From positions 73,730-137,729 of the forward strand of contig CAJNOI010000168.1 of NCBI GenBank assembly GCA_905250115.1: a DNA stretch of 64,000 nucleotides. The letters are read 5' to 3'. The position numbers were made by a program, and so were the translations under genes. This document shows, one piece after another, positions 22,201 through 33,455 of the stretch. The notes under the pieces are model-generated. The model was not told where the DNA came from, searched no databases, and worked only from the letters and a program-made list of their open reading frames with translations. Source of the stretch: Adineta steineri. Taxonomy: Eukaryota; Rotifera; Eurotatoria; Adinetida; Adinetidae. Position 1 is the first letter of the stretch. Each line of letters starts with the position of its first letter.

Positions 22201-23241
22201 TTATTGATGGAATATTTTAAAAAAGATGAGTGTTACAATGGAAATAAAGCAAATTTTCGATATTGAATTAGAGTTTCCATGATTGACATCAATCCAATAA
22301 GATTCATCTGTATATGCTTGAATCCAATCTTTATATGCAACTATACGAGTATAAATACCTGAATAGGTTGGTGTGGCACATCCATGACCACTGCTAGTCA
22401 AACCTACTAATATCCATTGATTACTGGGCGAAAACATCATCAATGGTCCACCTGAATCGCCTTGACAAGAATCTATGAAAATAAAAATAATAAAATAAAG
22501 ATCAAGTAAAATAATAGAAAATGAACCTTTAATACCACCCGGAACACTAGCACATAATTGTAGTTTCTCATCAGTGAGTAATACACTACATGTTGGATCA
22601 CGATAATCAATTGTTTCCAATGTAACTTGTTGAAGATTTGTTGGTAATGTACCTCCATCCGATAGTCTACCCCATCCAACTGTTATCACCTAGTAATAGA
22701 AAAGAATCATAAATTTAAAAGAGAAAAAAAACAAACTGACAGATGTATTCGATGGTGGCCATTCACCAGATTCCAAAGTTGATGAACTAACAAGAGGCAT
22801 ACAAATTGTACTAACATTAGAATCACTCATATTAAGTGGAGAATCAAGTTGTAAAAGAGATATATCATTAACAAAAGTGTCAGCATTGAAACCAGGGTGT
22901 ACAATTATTTGTGATACCATTCGAGTTTGTGTACCAGACCATCGAATAGTCGAACCTGCATAAACAGTAATGGGTGATTGTAAAAGATCATATACACAAT
23001 GTGCTGCTGTGATAATCCATGAACTTGATATTATTGATCCCCCGCATAGACGAGAATTTGCAATAGCAAGTGATACAGTCCAACTCCAAGTTGCTGTACC
23101 AGCTTGTTCTCCACCAACAATACGATTAACCAAAGCAAAATTAGATGAACATCCACAAACAGCAGTTTCATCACATGAATACAGTTCTTGATGAGTTGAT
23201 CGAACAATTATAAGTAATATTATCATGCACAAGAATTTCAT
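22201..23241 (-). CDS. Trypsin-like serine protease (S1), membrane-anchored or GPI
   Basis: Three exons (22741-23241, 22527-22689, 22201-22472), 311 residues. A signal peptide (MKFLCMIILLIIVRS) is followed by the zymogen cleavage site R-IVGGEQAG. The catalytic triad is complete: His in TAAHC, Asp in NDISLLQL and Ser in GDSGGP. The Asp six residues before the catalytic Ser (DSCQGDSGG) predicts cleavage after Lys or Arg. CGGSI and VGWG are also in place. After the protease domain the chain ends in a hydrophobic segment (ISKICFISIVTLIFFKIF), which suggests a C-terminal membrane anchor or GPI signal. It is likely an extracellular surface protease. The gene is divergent from the SLC9C-like gene, with 377 bp between the start codons. 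Confidence 0.9.
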
Positions 23242-23618
23242 CTTATTGATGACAAAATCACAAGCTTCTTTTAGATTTAAATCATATGATTTTTTTCGTT
23301 CTTTTCTCTTTTGAAAGTATTACAGACAAACGCGCATTAAAGGTGTATATTTGTGTTTTTTTTTCGACAGTTTTTCTTTTCTCCTGTGAACTTTCATTAT
23401 TAATCATCAAATATAAAAACAACAGGGAATCGATTGATGTTATTGCTATAAGCTTGTTTTCAACAATGAGATTTTAAAAAGAATCAAAAAAATTGACGTT
23501 ATAAGAGTAAATAGATATAACCTATGAATCATCAAAAATATGTTTAAGATTTAATTAGATCATATGAGTCAAGGGTTATATAAATAACATCAATCGATCA
23601 GTATCTAATTAGAATTCA
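23242..23618. promoter_or_regulatory. Divergent promoter region
   Basis: 377 bp between the start codons of the serine protease (-) and the SLC9C-like exchanger (+). Both promoters must be here or upstream of it. AT-rich with no obvious conserved box, so this rests on position only. Confidence 0.4.
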
Positions 23619-26600
23619 ATGGATATGAAAATAAAGTCTTATTTATGTAATAAATCAAATATACATGCAGCAGATGATGATGATGAAGATGAACATCATG
23701 CACCATACATGCTTATGTTTCTCTTTTTTATTCTATTTATTGGTTGTATGTAACTTTTTCTTCTCTTATATTAATATTGTTTATATATTCTTATTAAATG
23801 TAAAGGTCTATTCAAAACAATGTTTTCTTCCTTACGTATTCCATATACAAGTCTTATTATATTTCTTGGTTTTATAGGTGGTATCCTATTTAATATTTTC
23901 AGTAAAGATGATACATTTGTTACAATAACAACAACAACATCACCTGATTTACTTGTTGCTATTTTTCTACCAACACTCATTTTTGAATCAGCTTATCGTA
24001 CTGAATATCATGCATTTATGAAATCACTCTATTCTATTCTATTCATTTCAATTATTGGCTATGTTCTATCATTATTTAGTATTTCTATAATGTATAAATA
24101 TCTTTTTATTTTTCAACAATGGACTTTTGTTCAATGTTTAATAATGGGTATTATTGTTAGTACTACACGACCTGTAACACTTATACGTGAAGCAGGTTTA
24201 TTTTCTTATAAAATATATATTCATATAATATGAATTATATAGATTATGGAAAAACAAAACGATTGAGTATTATACTCGAAGGCGAAGCTGTGATTAATAA
24301 TAGTTTAGCAATTATTTTATTTAATAGTATAAAAAGTTTTGTTGTAAATGATCAAACTTCGCATAGTAAGGTAGAGTTTTTCAAAACAACAGCAATAGCA
24401 TTAGTAGGAGGTATTGGACTTGGTTGTATTGCTGGTCTATTAGAAATTATTAGTTTACCTTATTTTTATGATGATCCCATAAGTGAAGTTACGATTACTA
24501 TTGCTATTCCTTATATGCTCTATTGGTTATGTAAGTAATTGATATGAAATATGATTTTCAAAAATTATATATTATCATAGGTGAACAAGTCTATTGTTCA
24601 GGTGCTGTTGCTATTGTCATTCTTGGTCTTCTACTATCAAATTATAAAACTGCTATTAGTTCAGAAGCTACTATTTTCATGGAAAAGTTTGTTATTACAT
24701 CATTTTCTAAAAAAAACATTTTTATGATAGATTTTGGGATATGTTAGCATTAATTGCTAATACAATTATTTATCTTCTTGCAGCATTAGTAAATAATTTA
24801 TCATTGAAACAAACTAAAATATGAATATTTTTGACTAGACAGTTGTTGAATTAATTAAACCAAATGCACAAAATTCTTTGGAATACAATACGATTTTATT
24901 TGAAATAGGATTAGCTAGTAAAAATTATACAATAGATTTTATTCATCATCAATTCTTATTCGTTTTTTAGTTATCAATTATTTACTATGTTATTTTTTCA
25001 GGTCTATTGATAAATAATTTAAAAAATCAAATATCCTCTATTATTTATTATAGAATTATTATTATAATTATTTTAACATTATGTACTAAATTAGGTCGGT
25101 TCTATCATTTATCATGGAAAGAATGTTTATTAATTACTTGGGGTGGTTTTAAAGGATCTGTATGTTTAATTCTTGCATTAGCACTTGTAGGAGAATTTCG
25201 ACTAACTGAAAATCCATCAAAATTTCAAGTAAACACGAACTTTGTTTGTTTTCATTAGAATAATAAATTATTTTTAGTATCAAATTTTAATACATACAAT
25301 TATTATTGTCTTTCTCTCAAGTTGTATTAATTCAACTTATTCACTTTTACTTAAAATATTAAGTAATTCTATAAATTAACTTTTTTTTTGTACAATTTTT
25401 TTTCTCTAAGATTTCACAACAATGTCTCAAACAAAATATCTTTATATGACACAATGTGTAGATTCATTATATGCACTTGTACAAGAAAAAATTCGATTAT
25501 TAAAAAAAAATAAATATTTAGCTAATGCTGATTGGAATTTTATTGAAAGAAATTTTTATATTGAAAATCCTCATATAAACAATTCAAATTCTCAACAAAT
25601 ACAATATAAAGATTTATATGAAGAAGCTCGAATTCGTATTCTTAATATTCAAAAAACAAGTTTCTGGAGACAATATAGAGATTATGAAATTTCAACACAA
25701 GCTGTTCGGATTCTATCTTCACTTTGTGATTTTGCCATTGATCGAAAAGATCAATACATTAGTATTGATCAATTAAAATATTATTATAGACCAAGAACAT
25801 TTGATTTTATATGGAAATATTTAGTAAGAAAACGATAAAATCGTATTTTCCCAAATTTCGATCATCTTTTATATTTAAAGGAAAAATTAGTCAAAAAAAT
25901 TCATACTTGTGTTCGTAATGATTGGCGAAAATATCATAAAGTACCCGAAAATAAATGGCGTTTATTTTATTATAATATTCTTAAACATAAACGATTTAAT
26001 TGGTTTATTACATTTATTATTATTCTTAATGTTACATTAGCGATTATTCGATCTATAGTAAACATATCGAATAAAATAAATCTTATTCTAACTATTCTAA
26101 AAAGTACATTTATTATTATTTATATATTAGAATTTATAATTAAAGTTGGTCTTTTTTTTATAACTATTGTTTTGAAAACATATATTTCTTTCAATGTAGA
26201 TTTATACATATGGTACCCGAATATATTTTCGTACCTGGATTGATTATCGAATTGAATTTATTCTTTTGATATTAATAATAGGAGAATATATATTTGAATA
26301 TTATTATCTGCTATACTCTACATTGATTTCTCATCGAATATGGTCTATAATACAGATTATTATTATTATTATACAAATATTTCGTTTTAGTCGAATGATT
26401 GAAGTAAGAAATGTTTAATCTACAAAAAAAAAAAGAATAATTGAATTTTTCTTCTCTAGTATATAACAGCTAATTTAAATATTCTTCTTGAACGTATAGC
26501 TAATCGTTATGTTACACTTTCACTTGAATTATGTAAAGCATATATTATAAGTGAAGATGATGTACTTTCAAAATTATATCGTATTATTGAAATTGATCAA

Positions 26601-28229
26601 ATTCGAAATCATTTTTTTACAGATTCAATAAAACGACGTGATGAAATTATTAATGAATTAAGTAAAAAATTCAAAGTTAATTTCTTAACTTTAATATTCT
26701 TCTTCTATAGCTTGTATTCAAAGTGAACACCCAAATGTATCAGCTAGTGTTAAAACAAGTGCAGCTATTCAAATATTACTTAATTATTCTAAAAATATGG
26801 TCATTAATAAATTGAATACTTTTTTTCTTATTTATTCTTAACATTTAGATTCATCATATGACAAGTAAAGGATTATTAGGAGAAAATGAATCACATCAAA
26901 TTACAGAGGTGAATTTCAATTAGAATGAAGCTTTGATAATTTTTATTTTGTATTTAGGATATTAATAAACGACTTCATACAGAACTTGTTCCACCTGTTT
27001 CAGTTTTTCCTATTCCAGTGAGTTTTATTCAAAAGAACACAATATTTTTATTTGATTCTAGTTAAATCTTTTACATATATTTCCATGGCTTCATGATCCA
27101 GATGTACTTGAATACGTATTAAGTCGTCTTCATGTTAAATTATTTTCCTTAAATGAATACATTTATAAAATAAATAATGATACTCAAGCATTATTTTTTA
27201 TAACTGCAGGTTATGTTGAGATCGTAAGAAATACATCAAAATATCATGATGCTTTATCAATAGAAAAATATTCGGATGAAAATGAAAGTTTCTATCGTTT
27301 ATTACATGCACCAGGTGATATTCTAGGTCATATTGATTTACTTAATGGACAAAAATATACAGAAACATGCAAATGTATAACGAATACACTCGTAAGATAA
27401 AAAGGAAATCATAAAAATAAATTTTATATTCATAAACAAAATCTCAGGTTTGGTATTTAAAATCGAATGATTTAATTGATCTTATTGAACGATTTAATCA
27501 TTTACGAATATTAGAAAAGATTTGGCATTATACAGCAATACAACTAGCTGAATTTATTTTATATGAATATTTAAATACATTGGTATTAAATATTGAAAAT
27601 CGTCATATAGAAAATGAGAATTGTTTTTTTTTATAGCCAAATCATGCAACAGAACAAGAACGTATTCATATTTATGGGCATTTAAAACGTGCATTTCTTA
27701 TACCTGAATCATATATAATTGAACATAATATAATTTATTCATCACATGAACTTATTCTTATACAAGGTCAATTACAAAATATGATTTCATCCTTAATTTA
27801 TACAGGTCCATGTTTTATTCAAATTGAACTTGGTCAATGTGGTCTTAAAATTTTAGTAAGTACATCAAGAATTTCATCAATAACAATTTTTTTTATATAG
27901 AATATATCAGAAACAAAAATTCTTGCTCTTCGAAGTCCACATCATACATATCATGATGAATTTATTCTATCAAATGATTTACCTGATTTGCTAAAACATG
28001 TTATTTATGATGAAAAATTAGATATACTGTTACCACGTATTAGTCTTAAATATAAACATGTAAATTATCATTAATTAAAATCAAATAGAAAATAATTAAG
28101 TTTTGTTTTGTGTTATTCTAGTTTACTTCATTATCAAATACGAATGAATCAATAATAGAAACAAATAAGAAAACATTATTAGGTCGATTTTTAGAAAGTC
28201 TACCGAAATTTCAACGACGTATGATCTAG
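23619..28229 (+). CDS. SLC9C-like (sperm-type) Na+/H+ exchanger with voltage-sensor and CNBD
   Basis: About 20 exons, first 23619-23745 and last 28122-28229, join without a stop into 1200 residues, close to the length of animal SLC9C1. The order is a Na+/H+ exchanger membrane domain (LPTLIFESAYRTEY, EQVYCSGAVAIVILGL, FWDMLALIANTIIYL, ITWGGFKGSVCLILALAL), a four-helix voltage-sensor-like segment and a cyclic-nucleotide-binding fold (TAGYVEIV...APGDILGHIDLLNG). This architecture is specific to SLC9C exchangers, which set sperm pH in other animals. Signature residues are eroded: canonical TDPV reads TRPV, the ND motif of GESLLND reads GEAVINN, the S4-like helix (HRIWSIIQIIIIIIQIFRFSR) has few regularly spaced Arg, and the phosphate-binding cassette lacks its usual Glu and Arg. 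The reading frame nevertheless stays open. The role here is unknown. Confidence 0.85.
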
Positions 28230-28403
28230 CGACACCTTAACCGAAGTCTGTTGGCGACGTTATTTTTATCGACTAATCATATGATCATATTCTTTTTCTG
28301 TTCCCTTGAAGAAGAAGAAAAAAAATAAATAGTCTATATGTATATTCGAGTCGTTGTATATATATATATGCACATAATTTTCTACTAAGATATTTTATTT
28401 TAG

Positions 28404-29501
28404 ATGTATATATCATCATTTAGTGATGATGATAATACTAATCAATCGATACTAACATTTGATACTTTATTAAAACATACATTATGTTCATTTGCACGTT
28501 CTCAAGTACTTTTTACGGCTATTCGACTTGATCTATTTACTATAATTGAAGAATCTCCGACAAGTTCATTATCCTATGAAGAATTAAAAAAATATCAAAT
28601 CTCATTAACAATGTTATCCTATCTTGTTTATTTACGTTTATTGAAACGTTGTTCAAATTCAAATAATTATGAATGTACATCAGTCACACGTACATATCTT
28701 GTTTCTTCTCGTGAAAATTATGTTGGTTTCGGTATTGGAGTTTGGGATCATCGTCGTTTATATACATTTATTCTTCGTTTAAATGAAACATTACGATATG
28801 GTATAAGAACAAGTGAAGAAAGTAATGAACAAATATGTCTTTGGACAATATTTGAACAAAAACATGATCCAATGATATATTTTGCACGAATAATGTCATC
28901 ATTTACTCGTTGTACAATCAATGAATTATGTGATCATGTTGATTTGTCATCCTATTCAACATTACTTGATATTGGTGGTTCATTAGGTGATCTTAGTCGA
29001 ACAATTGTTAAACGATATCCACATATCAATGCATTTAGTTTTGATTTACCTGAACTTACTTCTTATGCATCATCATTAATTACGGATCATTCCAATGTTC
29101 ATTATATAGCTGGTAATTTTTTTGAAGATAAATGGCCAAATGAAATTATTGAAAAAAGTTTATTGATTGATCTTATTTCAGTTAAATATATTCTTCATGA
29201 TTGGTCATATAAACAACGAAAATTTTTAATTGAAAAATTTTATAAATTATTAAAAACTAAAATAGAAAATAATGGTGGAAATGGTACATTATTAATTATT
29301 GAAAAAATGATTGATAAAGATCGTTTAAATTCAACATCATTATGTACTAGTATATCAATGGCAATTGAATGTGGTGATGGTATTGGTTATGATGCAACAG
29401 AATATGAATATAAACAATTATTAATTCAAATCGGTTTTCAACGTATACAAAGTATACAATTAAGTGGACCCATGGTGGCTTTATTTGCTAATGTCATATA
29501 A
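28404..29501 (+). CDS. ASMT-like S-adenosylmethionine O-methyltransferase
   Basis: Intronless, 365 residues, starting directly after an AG acceptor-like tract (TTTTATTTTAG|ATG). An N-terminal helical dimerisation region (FARSQVLFTAIRLDLFTII) precedes a Rossmann methyltransferase domain with LLDIGGSLGDLS (SAM motif I), FDLPEL, GNFFEDKWP and the catalytic His in KYILHDWSYKQ. This matches the acetylserotonin/hydroxyneurosporene O-methyltransferase family (methyl transfer from SAM to a small-molecule hydroxyl). The substrate cannot be assigned. It starts 175 bp after the exchanger stop. Lack of introns between two intron-rich genes suggests retrocopying or bacterial transfer. Confidence 0.85.
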   Translation: MYISSFSDDDNTNQSILTFDTLLKHTLCSFARSQVLFTAIRLDLFTIIEESPTSSLSYEELKKYQISLTMLSYLVYLRLLKRCSNSNNYECTSVTRTYLVSSRENYVGFGIGVWDHRRLYTFILRLNETLRYGIRTSEESNEQICLWTIFEQKHDPMIYFARIMSSFTRCTINELCDHVDLSSYSTLLDIGGSLGDLSRTIVKRYPHINAFSFDLPELTSYASSLITDHSNVHYIAGNFFEDKWPNEIIEKSLLIDLISVKYILHDWSYKQRKFLIEKFYKLLKTKIENNGGNGTLLIIEKMIDKDRLNSTSLCTSISMAIECGDGIGYDATEYEYKQLLIQIGFQRIQSIQLSGPMVALFANVI

Positions 29502-29693
29502 TTAATCTAAGAATGCAATGGCTTTTTTATTGTTTCTTCTTATTTAGTAATTTTTTCTATAATAGTATATATATATATAAATTTTCACGGTGAATGTTAT
29601 ATATTCAGTTTTAATATTTTAAATAAAAATATAATGGTGCATGAGAATAAAATATGTAGTTTGTTTTTTTTCGTCAATTATTTATTCTTTCAG

Positions 29694-30390
29694 ATGTCGT
29701 TTTTACTTTGCCAACTACAACGAAGTCTCCGACTGAATATGTTTACACCTCAGGTAGATGTTTATCTAAATATTATTAACAAAAAAATCTAGGGTTCAAG
29801 CTTTTTCTAATCATTAAAGATCTCATTTATTGAATAGCTACCACTTTTGACACCTATTGCTGGTGCTATTAATACAGAACAACCAGCACGTACTAAACTC
29901 GTTGGTTATCCTGGTCGAATGATGTTAAGAGATATAAAACGACGTACACTTATTCGAAAATATTGGCCACAACGATTTCGATATCAATTATTACGTAAAA
30001 ATATGATGTTTCCAGATTCATTCAAGGTAAGAATAAAGTTTATTTTTGTTTTTTGTTTTTTTGTTCGATTTTATTTACTGTAGAATTATTGTCGAGAAGA
30101 AGAATTTTCAACGTTTACAAATGAAACTCAACCATGGTGGAGATGGAATCGATGTGCATTAACGTAAATATTATTTTAATAGAAATAATAAAAAATATTT
30201 TCTTTATAAAATGTTTAGATCTCGTCAATGGGGTGTTCTTGAACAATATCGTTTAGGACGTATAATGTGGCGTCGTTTTGCTGATTATAATCAAATGTCA
30301 GGTGTTATGCGTACAACATTTGATCGATATACAAGACAAAATACTGAAATGATGAAACGTGACCGACGAATTATACGTGAAGATCCATAA
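29694..30390 (+). CDS. mrps14: Mitochondrial small ribosomal subunit protein S14 (uS14m)
   Basis: Four exons (29694-29753, 29838-30026, 30084-30163, 30219-30390), 166 residues. The middle reads MLRDIKRRTLIRKYWPQRFRYQLLRK and the C-terminal third WNRCALTSRQWGV...YRLGRIMWRRFADYNQMSG, the uS14 signature (typical mitochondrial form: NRC.MTSRPRGV..RLSRIVFR.LADH..LSG). The extra N-terminal stretch fits a mitochondrial presequence. It is a structural component of the mitoribosome small-subunit head. The ATG abuts a TTCTTTCAG acceptor-like site. The motif's usual Arg-Pro-Arg is Arg-Gln-Trp here. Confidence 0.82.
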
Positions 30391-30793
30391 AAAGATATAT
30401 ATTATATTAGTTTTGTGTTGTTTTTTTTCTTTCCTTTCTTTTTTTTTTCTTTTTTTTTTTCAAACATATGTTGATTTTGAAAGGAGAAAGAAATGTTTTT
30501 TAATGGTTAACATATATATAGAGTATGATGCAATTCAATGTAATAGCTAAGATTCATCTTGATAATATGTATGCATGTCATCATCATATATGTTAATAGT
30601 GTCGTCTTTTTCACAGGTAAACAGAGAGAAATTAGGACGTGACATTTCGTAATCATATTTAGTAGTGAGAAATATCATACGATTTCGGTGATGAGGACAG
30701 CGTCAAACTTCATCATCTTTTTTTCTTCTATAAAGACATTTACAGATTTCTAGTTTATTTCATATGAAATTATAAAGAATTATTTTTTTTTAG
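30391..30793. other. Intercistronic region with pyrimidine tract
   Basis: 403 bp between mrps14 and gtpbp2, with a long pyrimidine-rich stretch (about 30418-30462) and a second pyrimidine tract ending in TTTTTTTTAG right at the next ATG. It fits 3' processing followed by trans-splicing. Confidence 0.45.
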
Positions 30794-33049
30794 ATGTCTA
30801 ATCAGGACCCTATATCGATGAATGATCGACGATCAGGAATGAATTATAATCATGTAAGTTTAATTAAAAAAAGAAGAAAAAAAATGTTATTATATATTAA
30901 AATATAGATGAATCAACATGTAACAAGTCTCTTTGGTACAGCAGATGATGATGATGATGATAATGAACAAGTACCTCGTTCACCATTTGTTCTTACTGGA
31001 TTACCTCCAGAGGTTAGTTAATAAAATTCTAGGATTTTAATTTAATTTTTGTTTTTGTAAAATTAATTCTAGCCTCAAGAAGGTAATATTGAATATAAAC
31101 TTAAATTAATTGATCCAAATCCATTTCGACTTGAACATTTAATAACACAAATGAATTGGCGTTTACAAGAAGGACAAGGCGAAGCTTTATATGAAATAGG
31201 TGTTGAAGATTGCGGTACATTAAGTGGTGTTAGTAGTGAAGAATTAGAAGCATCATTAACAACATTAAAAAAAATGGCAGATAGATTAGGTGCATCAATA
31301 ACAATACTTTATGAACGTAAATTAGAAAATGAAAGACATATTGTTGAAGTTCTTGTAAGAAAAGTGCCTGATGATCAACATTTTATTGATTTACGTGTTG
31401 CTGTATTGGGTACAGTTGATAGTGGAAAAAGTTCCCTTGTTGGTGTTTGTACACATAATGAACTTGATAATGGACGTGGACGAGCAAGACTTAATTTATT
31501 TAGACATTTACATGAAATTCAAACAGGAAGAACATCGTCTATAACACATGAAATTCTTGGATTTAATGATTTAGGAGAAGTATGTAGTTTTGAAAAAGAA
31601 AAAGAAAAAAACATTATTTTATTTTATTTTAAAGAGTATTGATTACGGTTGTTGTCGAACAGCAAATGAAATTTGTAATCGATCTACTAAAAGTATTTGG
31701 TCTAATTTATTTTTAATAATTCTATTTAAACTGTTTTTTTCTTCTTCAGTTATAACCTTTATTGATCTTGCTGGTCATACAAAATATATGAAAACAACAT
31801 TATTTGGTCTTGCAGCTCATGCAGCTGATTTTGCAATGTTATGTGTTGATGCACCATCAAGTGTTGGTATGTTTTATATTTAAAAAAAAACAATAATTTT
31901 TTTGTAAAATTTTATTTAGTTGATACAACACGTGAACATTATTCATATGCAAGAACATTAGATGTACCTGTTTTTGTTGTAATTAATAAAATAGATTTAT
32001 GTTCAAAAACCAGTATACAACAAACAATAACTTGTTTAACATATTTATTAAAACAAGGACATGGTTCAACTCAACTTCAACCGTTTGTTGTTCAAAAAGA
32101 AGAAGATCTGGTTAAAGCAGCTGATATGTTTATTGAAAAAAGTATATGTCCTATATTTGCTGTATCTTGTGTTACCGGTGAAAATATTGATTTATTAAAA
32201 AAATTTCTTAATATTCTTCCCCCTCGTATGACAAGTAAAGATCAAGAAAGACTTTCATTATTACCAGTAGAATATCGAGTATGTTTTTTTATTGATCGTA
32301 TATATATATATATGTAAAAATATTTTGTTAATAGATTGATGAAATTTATATGAATAATGCATCTGGTGCTGCTGTTGTTGGTGGAACATTAAAAAGGTAT
32401 AAATAGAAATATTTTGAAAATAATCTATATTTACTTATTATTTTTAGTGGTTTGATAAAAGCAGGAGAAAGTTATTTGGTTGGTCCTCTATTAGACGGTA
32501 CATTTTTACCAGCTAAAATAACGACTATTCATCGATATAGAGTCCCACGAAGAGTAGTTTATGCTGGACAAGCTGCTTCACTTAGTTTACTTCATATAGG
32601 AGGCAGTCGATTACGCAAAGTAAATTATCATAATATTTTTAAGTAAAATAAATATATCTATATATAAATTAGGGTATGGTACTTGTTCCAACAACATCAA
32701 ATCCTGAAGCATGTGTAGAATTTATTGCGGAAATATATCTATCAATGCATCATACTAATACACCAATACGTAAAGGTTTTGAAACAACTGTACAGATAGA
32801 AAATATTCGTCAAACAGCATTAATTATTGAAATGGATAAAGTATGAAAATCTAAATCTAAATTAAAGAAAAAATTTATTTCTCTCTTTTGTAGGAAGAAT
32901 TACATGCCAATACTCAAGCAATAGTTACATTTCGATTTCGAAATCGATGTGAATATGTTCTTGAAGGATCACGATTGATATTTCGATCTGGTCAACAAAC
33001 CAAAGGTAGTGGCCGTGTAATTAAAGTCCTTCCACAAATACAACAATAG
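30794..33049 (+). CDS. gtpbp2: GTPBP2-type translational GTPase
   Basis: Ten exons (first 30794-30853, last 32894-33049), 587 residues, close to vertebrate GTPBP2. G1 is GTVDSGKSSLVG, the family-specific segment ELDNGRGRARLNLFRHLHEI is nearly intact, G3 is DLAGH and G4 is NKIDL. Two beta-barrel domains follow. GTPBP1/2 proteins are relatives of EF-1A and Hbs1 and act in ribosome rescue and mRNA surveillance in the cytosol. The Arg-Leu-Asn wording of the signature favours GTPBP2 over GTPBP1. An acidic Asp run occurs near the N terminus (DDDDDDNEQ). The ATG directly follows TTTTTTTTAG. Confidence 0.9.
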
Positions 33050-33455
33050 AATATAATAACATAGTTATTTATTTTTCTATTATTATGTGTACATAGAAAT
33101 ATTTTTTTTTCTCCTCCTCTTTTGTATTATATCTCATATTGTATATTTATTATATCATACTTTATTTTTCCGTTCCTAGTTTAAATTTAATAACCTTGCG
33201 CTTGCATGTAGGTCAATAGAACAGCGAATGCATGACTTTTTCTGTTCCTGTGTGATATTTTGTCCTTCATTTTTCAAATAACCTCTTTTTTTTTCTTCTT
33301 CTGGAAGTTCAAATATGAGTCGAGAAATGCTCTATTTTGTACTTGTAAAAATTTATTTTTTCTTTCTTTTGACTTATTAAACATATATATATATATATCT
33401 TGAAACGAAAAAGTGTGTGTGAAAATATATTTAATATTTATACTTTTTTGAAGAA
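33050..33455. other. Intercistronic region gtpbp2-trub2
   Basis: 406 bp of AT-rich sequence with T-rich tracts and a short TA microsatellite (around 33380-33396). No gene seen. Confidence 0.5.

Noticed and set aside
24789..25001. Apparent frame break in the SLC9C-like gene, first read as pseudogenisation
   Set aside because: Two introns (24789-24838 and 24918-25001) around a short exon 24839-24917 restore the frame, and the total coding length is then divisible by three.
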